From NCBI GenBank assembly GCA_963849635.1, contig CAWKIA010000026.1, positions 1 through 60,575 of the forward strand: DNA of 60,575 bases, read 5' to 3'. Positions 19,568-27,503 of the stretch are shown here, one piece after another. This stretch comes from CAVRUD01 sp963849635. Lineage in GTDB: Bacteria; Chloroflexota; Chloroflexia; Thermomicrobiales; UBA6265. Every line of letters starts with the position of its first letter. Position 1 is the first letter of the stretch. The notes beneath the pieces were generated by a model. That model was not told the origin of the DNA. It did not search any database and was given only the letters and a program-made list of their open reading frames with translations. The translations under genes were made by a program, and so were the position numbers.

Positions 19568-19872
19568 AGATCCACGGGCGGACGAGAACCCGCCTCCCGC
19601 GACGCCCTGTTTTGTTCCAGGAACGCGTCGGCATCAAAGTCTTTCCATCCCCCTGCGGCGGCCCGGAACGCTGCTCGGTCTTCGTCGGTGACCTCTTGGT
19701 GGGGTATCGACTCGGTGGGCATGTGGTCTGGAGCAAGCGGGCTGAGGACGGCGACATCTCGGCCACCGCGCCGGAGGACAACTGGTCCACCTGCTTCCTC
19801 TGCGTCATCGATGAGCCGCGAGATCTCGGCGAACTCGCCGATGTCGATGACTTTGATGAACTTCGTAACCAT
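19564..19872 (-). CDS. Antitoxin of VapBC-type module 1
   Basis: 102 residues from the internal ATG encoding MVTKFIKVIDIGEF. The longer upstream start lacks a better ribosome site. The N-terminal half (residues 1-50, VVLRRGGRDVAVLSPL) resembles the Phd/YefM-like DNA-binding fold found in many VapB antitoxins. The C-terminal half, with EVTDEDRAAFRAAAGGWKD, would wrap the toxin. It overlaps the toxin start by four bases. As in other modules, the antitoxin with its toxin probably represses the promoter, though no operator was identified. Confidence 0.8.
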   Translation of the reverse strand: MVTKFIKVIDIGEFAEISRLIDDAEEAGGPVVLRRGGRDVAVLSPLAPDHMPTESIPHQEVTDEDRAAFRAAAGGWKDFDADAFLEQNRASREAGSRPPVDL

Positions 19873-19954
19873 CTCTCGCTCCTTTGCACGGCTGAACGCA
19901 CTCGGTTCGGTGAGGCTGAGGACAGACGCGCGGCTCATCCGGATCTCTTAGTTC

Positions 19955-20341
19955 CTACGGATAGAGCCTGATCCCCGGCACCCGCCCGAAATGCCGCTGA
20001 TTCCGGGTGACCAGGGTCAGGTCGTGGTGGAGGGCGGTGGCGGCGATGAGGAGATCCATATCCTGGATGATCTGGCCGAGCTGACGAAGTTCGCCTCGCA
20101 GATGCGCGAAGTTTCGGGCCACATCTTGGTTAACATCCAGGACGGGGACAGATCGTAGCCACGTTTGGAAGGCCCGTTCGGCTGCAACTGGGTTGCGCCC
20201 GAAGAAGATGCCTTCGAGGACTTCAGCTACGGTGATCGCGCTCACCCGAGCAGTTCCAGCATCCGTCAGGGAATTGACGAAGGGCACCGTAGCGTTCCTG
20301 CCCCGAAGGAAGTTAACGACGTAATCGGTGTCGAGTAGCAT
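19955..20341 (-). CDS. PIN-domain toxin, VapC type (module 2)
   Basis: 128 residues starting MLLDTDYVVNFL. PIN acidic residues are Asp4, Glu40 (TVAEVLEG) and Asp94/Asp96 (QDMDLLIAATA). The C-terminus HHDLTLVTRNQRHFGRVPG is shared almost unchanged with module 1, at DNA level as well as protein level. Its start codon shares one base with the stop of the preceding antitoxin (TGATG). It is probably an RNase toxin. The close similarity to module 1 at under 1 kb distance points to local duplication. Confidence 0.9.
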   Translation of the reverse strand: MLLDTDYVVNFLRGRNATVPFVNSLTDAGTARVSAITVAEVLEGIFFGRNPVAAERAFQTWLRSVPVLDVNQDVARNFAHLRGELRQLGQIIQDMDLLIAATALHHDLTLVTRNQRHFGRVPGIRLYP

Positions 20342-20667
20342 CACTCGGGCTTCCCAAAGTCGCCCAGGTCGACCGGTGGCTTGGGTGGGAGGCTGCGACT
20401 CTCTGCCCTCGCCCGCTCCCACGCCTCGAAGTCGACGTTTCCTGCCCAGCTTCCGGCGGCTGCCCGCGATGCGGCTCGGTCCTTATCGGTGATTTCCCGG
20501 CGCGGCGGCGCTTCGCGGGAGATTTCCAGAACGAGCGGGGACAGCATCGCAACGTCACGGCCGCCGCGCCGGAGGATCACCCGGCGATGGGTTTCCTCGA
20601 GCCGTCGATGAGCCGCACAGGTCGTCTGGTTCGACGATGTCGATAACTCAATCGACTTTGTGACCAT
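20341..20667 (-). CDS. Antitoxin of VapBC-type module 2, N-terminus possibly frame-scrambled
   Basis: 108 residues, open from ATG to the toxin start. From about residue 30 on (RVILRRGGRDVAMLSPL) it matches the module 1 antitoxin. Residues 7-28 do not match in the current frame, but the other two frames contain IDIVEPDDL and then RLIDGSR. These line up with IDIGEFAEISRLIDD of module 1. Two or three compensating indels would therefore explain the region. If real, the altered stretch falls in the predicted DNA-binding part and could change operator specificity. If an error, the normal antitoxin is restored. Confidence 0.7.
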   Translation of the reverse strand: MVTKSIELSTSSNQTTCAAHRRLEETHRRVILRRGGRDVAMLSPLVLEISREAPPRREITDKDRAASRAAAGSWAGNVDFEAWERARAESRSLPPKPPVDLGDFGKPE

Positions 20668-20882
20668 TGATCGCTCCTTGCGCAGAGGAACGCGCTGGGC
20701 TGGGAATCGTGAGGGGAATGCGCGTCTCCTCCAATTCTAACGGTTGTGAAGAAGGGACCATTCTCGGTGAGGCGAGGCGTGGCAATCGGGTTCCGCTCAT
20801 CGCCATTCCCGGGTAGGATGCCCCGCACGGATGCGCGGGACAATGTCAACAGCGCGGCGCGCGAGCGCGGAGGGAATCAACA

Positions 20883-21697
20883 ATGCGGAACAATCACGTA
20901 AAGGCCCGGTTGCGGGCGGGTGAGCCATCGATCGGGACATGGCTCGGATTGCCGAGTCCGGAGGCGGCCGAGCAGGTCGCCAGGATCGGGTTCGACTGGC
21001 TGGTGGTCGATTCGGAGCACAACGCGGTCGATATCCGCACCTCGCCCTCATGTTTACGGCGATGTCGTCGAGCCTGACCGCGCCGATGGTCCGCATCCCC
21101 TGGAACACGCCGGAGAATTTCAAGCGCGTGCTGGACGCCGGCGCCTGGGGCATCGTCGTGCCGATGGTTAACTCCCGCGAGGAGGCTGAGCAGGCGGTCG
21201 AGGCGACCCGCTATCCACCGGCCGGCGCGCGCAGCGTCGGCGGTGGCCGCCACGCGATCTCATGGGACGGCGGAGCGGAAGAATACTTCCGGGCCGCAAA
21301 CGAGGAGATCCTGCTCGTCCTCCAGATCGAGCACATCAAGGGGGTTGAGAATGCCCAGGAGATCCTGAGCGTGCCTGGTGTCGATGCCTGCTTCATCGGC
21401 CCGAACGACATGGCCGCCTCGATGGGGATCGGCATCGGCATTCCCCTGGAGAGCGACAATCCGGAGATCGTCAAGGCGATCGAGCATGTTCGCGTCACCT
21501 GCAACGCCAACGGCGTCGCGCCGGGGATCCACTGCTCGCACGGTGATGCGGTCGCGATGCGCATCGCCCAGGGGTTCCAGTTCTGTGCGATGGCGAGCGA
21601 GATGCGCTACATGATGGGCGGGCTGAAGGCCGATCTGGCGTCGACCGGGTGGCAGCCGTCGTACGGCCACGAGGCGGCGACGACGGTCCGGTACTAG
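20883..21697 (+). CDS. HpcH/HpaI family aldolase (one frameshift)
   Basis: About 270 residues once a frameshift near 21032 is restored by adding one C to a CC run (AVDI then PHLALMFTAM). The first 50 residues (GTWLGLPSPEAAEQVARIGF, VVDSEHNAVD) and the rest (APMVRIPWN, GAWGIVVPMVNS, LLVLQIEH, VDACFIGPNDMA) fit class II 2-keto-3-deoxy sugar-acid aldolases. The Glu and His of VVDSEHN and the Glu of QIEH are expected active-site residues. Such enzymes cleave 2-keto acid aldols to pyruvate. The neighbouring dehydrogenase and hydantoinase-like genes suggest catabolism of a small organic acid. Confidence 0.85.
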
Positions 21698-21913
21698 GGC
21701 GCTCGTCGTACAGTTGCGTCGTTTCGGAGGCGCCCGGCGGCCATGGTTCACGCCGCCTGGGCGGGGCCTGGGGCAAACGGTGATGCCGCGGTGAGGCCGC
21801 CCGGTGGCGGACGCTGCGGCAATAGCCAGCCGCCGCCTTGGCGTCGCCAAGCCTTTCGACTGGCGTGCAGGTCCTCGATGCCGGTTCAAGCCGGCGGCCT
21901 GAAAGGAGCGGGA

Positions 21914-22338
21914 ATGGCGCGATCCGAACCTGCTCGTTCGAGGTGCCCGGCGCGGCGCTCGCCGGGACGCTCCATCTGCCGGATGGGGCGGGGCCGCACC
22001 CGGCCGATGGTGATGCTGCAAGGCTCCGGTGTGGCCGATCGGGAGAGCGGCGGTTTCTTCCCGCCGATCCGGTCGGCGTTCCTCGATGCCGGGGTCGGCG
22101 TCCTATCGTGGGACAAGCCCGGGGTCGGCGAATCGAGCGGCGACTGGCGCGAGCGGACGCTCTTTGACAGTGCCGACGAGGCGCTGGCGGCAATCGACTG
22201 GTTGCGCGAGCATCCGGCGGTCGACGCTGGCCGGGTCGGGATCACCGGATCCGCGTCGGCGAGCCGTTCCAGTTTGTCGACGGCTATCTGACGGAGATGG
22301 CGGCCTGGGTTGCGGCTCGGGCCGGAGTGGCGGCGTAG
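21914..22338 (+). pseudogene. Alpha/beta hydrolase remnant with internal deletion
   Basis: The ATG at 21914 follows GAAAGGAG. After a frameshift near the start the sequence reads CSFEVPGAALAGTLHLPDG. After another, near 22000, it reads VMLQGSGVADRESGGFFPP, with SWDKPGVGESSGDWRERTL and AAIDWLREHPAVDAGRVGI. This is the N-terminal part of a dienelactone-hydrolase-like alpha/beta hydrolase, up to just before the nucleophile elbow. It then jumps directly to a C-terminal tail (FQFVDGYLTEMAAWVAAR) ending at 22338. About 200-250 residues, including the nucleophile and catalytic His, are absent, so this copy is non-functional whatever the indels. The interval 21698-21913 holds no gene. Confidence 0.7.
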
Positions 22339-22398
22339 GACCGGCTTTTTTCCGTCGGGCCTCGTCGGCACCCATAGGGAACTGGAGGGAAACTGCGC

Positions 22399-23355
22399 AT
22401 GAAGGTGGTGATGACCGGCCGTGAGGGCGAGGCCTTTTTCCATCTCATCAAGGAGATGGATCTGCCCGACCTTGAGGTCGTCCATACGTTGACGCCGGAC
22501 GAGACGATGGCGGCGGTGACCGACGCCGAGATTTTCTTCGGGTTCCCAAACATCCAACTGACAGATGCTGCTCCCGCCTTGCGCTGGATTCAGGCGCCAT
22601 CCGCCGGTGTGGAGCACATCGTCAAGATTCCGGCGATCTTGGAGCGGAACATCGCGGTGACCAACTCCCGCGGCGCCCACGGGCCGTCCATCGGGGAGCA
22701 CGCCATCGCCCTCTTGCTGGCGATGACCCGAGAGTTGCATATCTGCTTCAAGCAGCAGCAGGAGCATTCCTGGGAACGGAACGTCCTCTACCGGACGAAC
22801 CGCGAGACCATGGGGATGACGATGGGCATCCTCGGGTACGGCGCCCTGGGGCGCGGCATTGCCCAGCGGGCTCACGGGTTCGAGATGAATCTGCTGGCGG
22901 TCGATGCGCGCGCCGTTGACGGGCATCCTTACATTGAGGAAGTGTGGCCATCGAGCCGCCTGCCCGAGATGCTGGGGTTGGTCGATGTCCTGGTCGTCTC
23001 GACACCGCTGACGGCCGAGACCCGGAATCTGATCGATGCCGATGCGCTGGCCCGGATGAAGTCGGACGCCTACCTCGTCGTCGTCTCCCGGGGCGGCATC
23101 GTCAATGAGGCGGCCCTGGAAACGGCCCTGCGCAACGGCAAGCTCGCCGGGGCGGCGCTGGACGTGACCGAGACGGAGCCGCTGCCGGCCGACAGCCCTC
23201 TCTGGGACGTGCCGAACTTGATCCTGACCCCGCACACAGCCGGCGCCTCCGCCCCGAAGGAGCGGCGCGTGGTTGAGATCTTTCGCGAGAACCTCATTCG
23301 CTACCACGAGGGCGATCCGCTGCTGAATCAGGTGGACCCGGTGACGGGGTTTTAG
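22399..23355 (+). CDS. D-2-hydroxyacid dehydrogenase, NAD(P)-dependent
   Basis: 318 intact residues. The Rossmann dinucleotide motif is GYGALG at about 146-151, with an acidic residue (VDAR) ending the second strand. Catalytic residues are in place: Arg231 in SRGGIVNE, Glu260 in DVTETEP and His279 in TPHTAG. The substrate-domain glycine loop is APSAGVEH. The family interconverts 2-keto acids and D-2-hydroxy acids (phosphoglycerate, glyoxylate, hydroxypyruvate and similar), and the specificity cannot be read. It follows the aldolase and precedes the hydantoinase-like gene on the same strand, so a shared 2-keto/hydroxy acid pathway is plausible. Confidence 0.9.
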   Translation: MKVVMTGREGEAFFHLIKEMDLPDLEVVHTLTPDETMAAVTDAEIFFGFPNIQLTDAAPALRWIQAPSAGVEHIVKIPAILERNIAVTNSRGAHGPSIGEHAIALLLAMTRELHICFKQQQEHSWERNVLYRTNRETMGMTMGILGYGALGRGIAQRAHGFEMNLLAVDARAVDGHPYIEEVWPSSRLPEMLGLVDVLVVSTPLTAETRNLIDADALARMKSDAYLVVVSRGGIVNEAALETALRNGKLAGAALDVTETEPLPADSPLWDVPNLILTPHTAGASAPKERRVVEIFRENLIRYHEGDPLLNQVDPVTGF

Positions 23356-23390
23356 CGGCGGGCGTTCGGCGTTCGGCGTTCGGCAACAGC

Positions 23391-23512
23391 CCTCACCCCG
23401 CAGCCCCCTCTCCCGTGCGCGGGAGAGGGGGAGGGTCTTCTCGCGCGCACGCGCCTCGTTTCGTCCCCCTCTCCCCCAGACGGGGGAGAGGGTGTTCGGG
23501 GTTAGGGGGCCG
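23391..23512. repeat. Double hairpin of the CCCCCTCTCCC dispersed repeat type
   Basis: Hairpin one pairs CCCCCTCTCCC (23404-23414) with 23421-23431. Hairpin two pairs CCCTCTCCCCC (23467-23477) with 23482-23492. The outer flanks (CCCTCACCCC and GGGGTTAGGGGG) are also roughly inverted. Related hairpins occur at 37781-37814 and near 45385-45425. It fills most of the 342-base gap before the hydantoinase-like gene and may act as a terminator for the dehydrogenase gene. Confidence 0.8.
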
Positions 23513-23697
23513 TTCTCCCGGCCATTTAAAGGTGCGCTAGACGCGCATCCCATCTCACGGGACAATCTCTCCAGGAACAGCAAGAAAGGGTCGCGAGGGT
23601 CGGACCCGGGTCGAGGTGGACCTCTCCCCGGCGTTGCTCCGTGACGCCGGGGACGATCGCGCGACCGCGCGCGTCTGGGTAGATAGGAAGGACGTCG

Positions 23698-25251
23698 ATG
23701 GCGAAGGGCAACATCAGGATTGGGATCGACGTCGGCGGCACGAACACCGACGCGGTCCTGATGGACGGTCTGACGGTGATCGCCAAGATCAAGACCCCGA
23801 CGACCGAGGACGTCACCGGCGGGATCACGACTGCTCTGCGCCATATTCTTGAGTCGAGCGGCACCGCGACCGACGACGTCGCCGGGATGATGATCGGGAC
23901 CACGCACTTCACCAATGCCGTCGTCGAGCGTCGGCGCCTGCAACCGACCGCCTGCGTACGGCTGGGCCTGCCCGCCACCGCCGCGCTGCCGCCGATGGTG
24001 GACTGGCCGGACGAGCTGCGCGATGCGCTCGGGGGACACACCTACCTTTGCCACGGGGGACACGAGTTCGACGGGCGCGAGATTTCGCCGCTCGATCCGG
24101 AGGAGATCCGCCGGGCGGCCGAGGATATCGCCGCGAAGGGGATCACGGCGGTCGCCGTGTCGGCCGTCTTCTCGCCCGTCAACCCGGCGATGGAGGAGCG
24201 GGCGGCGGAGATCATCGCCGCCACGATCCCGGGCGTGAGCGTCACGCGCTCCAGCGAGATTGGCAGGATCAGCCTGCTGGAACGCGAGAACGCGGCGATC
24301 CTGAACGCCTGCCTGCGAAACCTGGCCCGGATCACAATCGATGGGTTTCGGCGGGCGATCGAGGACTTGGGGATTGCCGCCCCGCTCTATCTCACCCAGA
24401 ACGACGGCACCCTGATGAGCGCCGACTTTGCCGAGGAGTACCCGGTGCTGACCTTCGCGTCTGGCCCGACGAACTCCATGCGGGGCGCGGCCTTCCTCTC
24501 CGGACTGAAGGACGCGATGGTCGTGGACGTCGGCGGCACGACGGCCGATGTCGGTGCCCTGACGCACGGTTTCCCGCGGGAAGCGTCGGTCGCGGTCGAC
24601 GTCGGCGGGGTGCGGACCAATTTCCGCATGCCGGACGTTACCTCGATCGGCCTCGGCGGCGGCTCCCTGGTCAAGGAAGACCCGTTGACGGTCGGGCCCC
24701 AGAGCGTTGGGTATCGCCTGACCGAGAAGGCGCTGGTCTTTGGCGGCGACACGCTGACGACGACCGATATCGCCGTGGCGGCGGGTGTGGCCGAGATCGG
24801 CGACCGCGCGCTGGTCGCCAACCTCGACGGTGCACTGGTGCGGGCGGCCCTGGCCAGGATCCAGGCGATGGCTGAGGAGGTCGTCGACCGGATGAAGACC
24901 AGCGCCGAGCCGGTGCCGGTCATTGTCGTCGGTGGCGGCAGTATCCTGATCGCCTCGCCGATCCAGGGGACCTCCCAGATGGTCAAACCCGACCACTTCG
25001 AGGCCGCCAACGCGGTTGGCGCGGCGATTGCCCAGATCTCTGGCGAGGTCGACCGGGTCTACGCCCTCGTTTGCCTGACCCGGGAGCAGGCGTTGGAGGA
25101 AGCCAAGGGCGAGGCGAGCGAGCGGGCCGTGGCGGCGGGCGCCGACCCGGGGACGATCCAGATCGTCGATGTTGAAGACGTTCCCCTGGCCTATCTGCCC
25201 GGCAACGCGACCAGGATCCGGGTGAAGGCGGTCGGTGATCTGAGGTTGTGA
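23698..25251 (+). CDS. Hydantoinase/oxoprolinase family protein (HyuA type)
   Basis: 517 residues with the HyuA N-terminal domain (IGIDVGGTNTDAVLMDG, residues 7-23) and the main hydantoinase_A domain. The latter has actin-like phosphate motifs: DVGGTTADVGALTHG near 280, DVGGVRTNFRMPDV near 303, GLGGGSLVKED near 320 and VVGGGS near 408. It has no B subunit. This shorter form often pairs with a DUF917 protein, but none is seen here. The family hydrolyses cyclic amides such as hydantoins or oxoproline with ATP. It is last in the plus-strand cluster that begins with the aldolase. A long antisense ORF across it is spurious. Confidence 0.88.
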   Translation: MAKGNIRIGIDVGGTNTDAVLMDGLTVIAKIKTPTTEDVTGGITTALRHILESSGTATDDVAGMMIGTTHFTNAVVERRRLQPTACVRLGLPATAALPPMVDWPDELRDALGGHTYLCHGGHEFDGREISPLDPEEIRRAAEDIAAKGITAVAVSAVFSPVNPAMEERAAEIIAATIPGVSVTRSSEIGRISLLERENAAILNACLRNLARITIDGFRRAIEDLGIAAPLYLTQNDGTLMSADFAEEYPVLTFASGPTNSMRGAAFLSGLKDAMVVDVGGTTADVGALTHGFPREASVAVDVGGVRTNFRMPDVTSIGLGGGSLVKEDPLTVGPQSVGYRLTEKALVFGGDTLTTTDIAVAAGVAEIGDRALVANLDGALVRAALARIQAMAEEVVDRMKTSAEPVPVIVVGGGSILIASPIQGTSQMVKPDHFEAANAVGAAIAQISGEVDRVYALVCLTREQALEEAKGEASERAVAAGADPGTIQIVDVEDVPLAYLPGNATRIRVKAVGDLRL

Positions 25252-25349
25252 GGGGCGGCCGCGATCCGGCCCTTGAAACGGAATTCGAGAGACGACGGGT
25301 ATACTTCAGGTTCCGGCCTAATCAACCGTCGCCCCCTTGGAGAAACCCC

Positions 25350-26045
25350 ATGCCCGGCCCCAGCCCCGGTCCGAGCGACCGCCTGGCCGAGATTCCCCTC
25401 TTCGCCGGGATCTCCCCAGCGGCCCGCGAGACGCTCGCCCAAGCCAGCCGGGTTCGCCGCTATCCGGCTGGCCAGATCCTTTGCAGCGAGGGCGATCCAG
25501 GCGACTCCCTCTATGTGCTGGAGAGCGGGCAGTTGCGTGTCTCCCGCCTCCTGGCTGGCGGCCAAGAGGCGGTCTTGGCTGTCGTCGAAGCCCCGGCCGC
25601 CCTCGGAGAGCTGGCGCTGCTGGACGGGGCGCCCCGTGACGCCATGCTCACGGCTCAGAGTCAGGTGACGGTGCGCCTGGTGCCGCGGACGGCATTCCTG
25701 GCTCTGCTGCGAGCCGAGCCGGGCGCCGTCGAGGGGCTGCTGCGAACGCTGGCCGGTTGGGTGCGCCACGCCAACGCCCGGCAGGCCGCGCTCCTGGGGC
25801 TGGACGTTCCGGGCCGGCTGGCGGCGTGGCTCCTGGCGCGGGCGGAGCGGGAAGGGGCACAGGTGCTACGGGGCGCTATCGTCACGGTGGGACGGAGTCA
25901 GGGCGAGTTGGCGGCTGAACTTGGCACCACCAGGTCCACGCTCAACCGGGCGCTGGCCGAGCTGACGCGGCTGGGCCTGGTGGATGCCCAGGGGGAGCGC
26001 CTCGTGCTCCGCGATCCGGCGGGGCTCCGCGACCTCGCCCGGTAG
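25350..26045 (+). CDS. Crp/Fnr family transcriptional regulator
   Basis: 231 residues. The N-terminal cyclic-nucleotide-binding beta roll (about 12-120) includes GQILCSEGDPGDSLYVLESGQL in two pieces and the phosphate-cassette-like stretch LGELALLDGAPRDAML. A dimer helix and a Crp-type winged helix follow (about 140-225), with the recognition region SQGELAAELGTTRSTLNRAL. No Fnr-type Cys cluster is present, so it senses a small ligand rather than oxygen through iron-sulfur. The ATG follows TTGGAGAAA. Two TGTGT-N6-ACACA palindromes within 4.5 kb downstream (27369 and 30314) are candidate targets, and a cyclase-domain gene lies next to them. Confidence 0.92.
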   Translation: MPGPSPGPSDRLAEIPLFAGISPAARETLAQASRVRRYPAGQILCSEGDPGDSLYVLESGQLRVSRLLAGGQEAVLAVVEAPAALGELALLDGAPRDAMLTAQSQVTVRLVPRTAFLALLRAEPGAVEGLLRTLAGWVRHANARQAALLGLDVPGRLAAWLLARAEREGAQVLRGAIVTVGRSQGELAAELGTTRSTLNRALAELTRLGLVDAQGERLVLRDPAGLRDLAR

Positions 26046-26064
26046 GGATTCCCCGGGCACGACG

Positions 26065-26093
26065 ACGGCCCCGGAGATGGTCTCCGGGGCCGT
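26065..26093. terminator. Bidirectional hairpin terminator
   Basis: ACGGCCCCGGAGA (26065-26077) pairs perfectly with TCTCCGGGGCCGT (26081-26093) around a 3-base loop. It lies between the convergent ends of the Crp-type gene (26045) and the repeat-protein gene (26115). The T tract is weak, but position and stem strength support termination in both directions. Confidence 0.8.
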
Positions 26094-26114
26094 TGCCTAA
26101 TGCGTGGCGGTCGA

Positions 26115-27245
26115 TCAGAGGTCGCAGTAGACCTGGCCCTGGTACTCGAAGTAGGAGCAGAGCACGCTCGGGTTGAGGGTGCCGGCGCGTATGGAATTGA
26201 AGAGCAACGATCCCAAGTCGCTCGGCGTCGCTCCGCCGACCACGGTCGGGCCCAGCACCGGGCCGTCGGTCACCAGCTCCCAGCCCTGACTCGTGCCGCC
26301 GACGGTCGTTGCGCCGATGATGGCTGCGGTCCCTGCCCCGGCGACGGCCTCGGCCGGGCAGGAATAGGTCAACCAGGTGCTGCCGTCCCAGAGGTAGGTG
26401 CACCCGTCCTGGTAGGGGCCGTACCACCCGGCGGCCAGGCTGGCCGCGGCACTTGGGCAGTCTTTGTCACCGGTGTACTGGAAGCCGTCCCAGTAGTAGT
26501 TGCAGCCGTCGTTGAACGGCCCGTACCACCCGGCCGCGGCGAACTGGTAACCGGACTGGGAACAGTCGACGTCGCCGGTCCAGGTGTAGCCGTCCCACCA
26601 GTAGTAGCAACCGTCGTCGTAGGGGCCGTACCAGTTGGCCGGGCCGACCTGGGAGACGGTCGACGACTGGGAGACGTAGGAACAGTCAGACTCGCCGGTG
26701 TAGTCGTAGCCATCCCACCAGTAGTAGCACCCATCGTCGAAGGGGCCGTACCAGTCCGCCGCGTAGGAGGTCGCTGGGGCGGTCGAGCCGCAATCCGAAT
26801 CGGTGTAGTTGAACCCGTCGTAGTAGTAGTAGCAGCCATCGTCGAACGGGCCGTACCAGCTGGCGGCGTAGGTCGTGGCGGCCGTGTCGCAGTACGAATC
26901 GTCGGTGTACTGGTAGCCGTCCCACCAGTAGTAGCAGCCGTCGCCCCCGTCGTACCAGCCGGCGTACGCGCTGCCGCAATCAGACTCGCCGGTGTAGTCG
27001 TACCCGTCGTAGTAATACAGGCAGCCGTCGCCGCCGTCGTACCAGCCTGCCGCGGAGCCGGAGTCGCCGGCGGAGGAGCAGTCGGAAGAGGTGTAGTCGT
27101 AGCCGTCCCACCAGTAGTAGCAGCCGTCGTCGAACGGGCCGTACCAGCCGGCGCCCCCGTCGTCCTGGGCGGCGGCGCCGCCGGGCAGGACCAGAGCCGG
27201 CGTCAGCACGGCGACGAGGACGGCGAGCGCGAACAACCTCCGCAT
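26115..27245 (-). CDS. Secreted protein with eight DUF2510-like Trp/Tyr/Cys repeats
   Basis: 376 residues from an ATG with GGAGGTG just upstream. A signal peptide (MRRLFALAVLVAVLTPALVL) ends near AAAQD. Residues about 28-300 are eight tandem units of about 30-40 residues. The consensus is WYGPFDDGCYYWWDGYDYT, a short linker, and an Asp-Cys. Each unit has two Cys (one before the aromatic run, one at the end), suggesting an intra-repeat disulfide. The core WY...WWDG..WT resembles DUF2510, a short domain normally seen singly and without these Cys. A C-terminal segment of about 75 residues ends with a further Cys pair (VLCSYFEYQGQVYCDL). The function is unknown. Wall, glycan or surface binding is a guess. 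It is convergent with the Crp-type gene. Confidence 0.85.
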   Translation of the reverse strand: MRRLFALAVLVAVLTPALVLPGGAAAQDDGGAGWYGPFDDGCYYWWDGYDYTSSDCSSAGDSGSAAGWYDGGDGCLYYYDGYDYTGESDCGSAYAGWYDGGDGCYYWWDGYQYTDDSYCDTAATTYAASWYGPFDDGCYYYYDGFNYTDSDCGSTAPATSYAADWYGPFDDGCYYWWDGYDYTGESDCSYVSQSSTVSQVGPANWYGPYDDGCYYWWDGYTWTGDVDCSQSGYQFAAAGWYGPFNDGCNYYWDGFQYTGDKDCPSAAASLAAGWYGPYQDGCTYLWDGSTWLTYSCPAEAVAGAGTAAIIGATTVGGTSQGWELVTDGPVLGPTVVGGATPSDLGSLLFNSIRAGTLNPSVLCSYFEYQGQVYCDL

Positions 27246-27266
27246 GGTGCACCTCCTACCCGGTGT

Positions 27267-27286
27267 GACGCGTCGAACGACGCGTC
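27267..27286. promoter_or_regulatory. Perfect palindrome upstream of repeat-protein gene
   Basis: GACGCGTCG and CGACGCGTC are exact 9-base inverted arms around AA, 22 bases upstream of the ATG at 27245. Either an operator overlapping the transcript start or a leader hairpin is possible. Confidence 0.55.
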
Positions 27287-27367
27287 TCCGTCGAACCCAT
27301 CGGTTTTCCGATGAGACGATGTTAGGAGCGTGCTCGAGATCGCGCATTACGGCGCGACACGGCAACG

Positions 27368-27385
27368 GTGTGTCGTGCGACACAC
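27368..27385. promoter_or_regulatory. Crp-like binding site 1
   Basis: GTGTGTCG-TG-CGACACAC is a perfect inverted repeat containing TGTGT-N6-ACACA, the spacing of the Crp palindrome (TGTGA-N6-TCACA). It lies about 124-139 bases upstream of the repeat-protein gene and 1.3 kb from the Crp-family gene. Confidence 0.6.
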
Positions 27386-27503
27386 GAGGGCGATCGGCTG
27401 CATTGAGGGACCCGTGGGGTCCCGGCCGTCGAAACCGGCCGCGACCCGGCTGCTGGCCGAACGGCGGTCCGCACCGGTTGCCAATGCGCGAGGGAGCGCC
27501 GCC

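Noticed and set aside
21886..24996. Antisense open frame of 1,036 codons opposite the dehydrogenase and hydantoinase-like genes
   Set aside because: It has no recognisable domain, is made of Arg/Gly/His-rich low-complexity sequence and mirrors two well-supported genes. GC-rich third positions create such frames.
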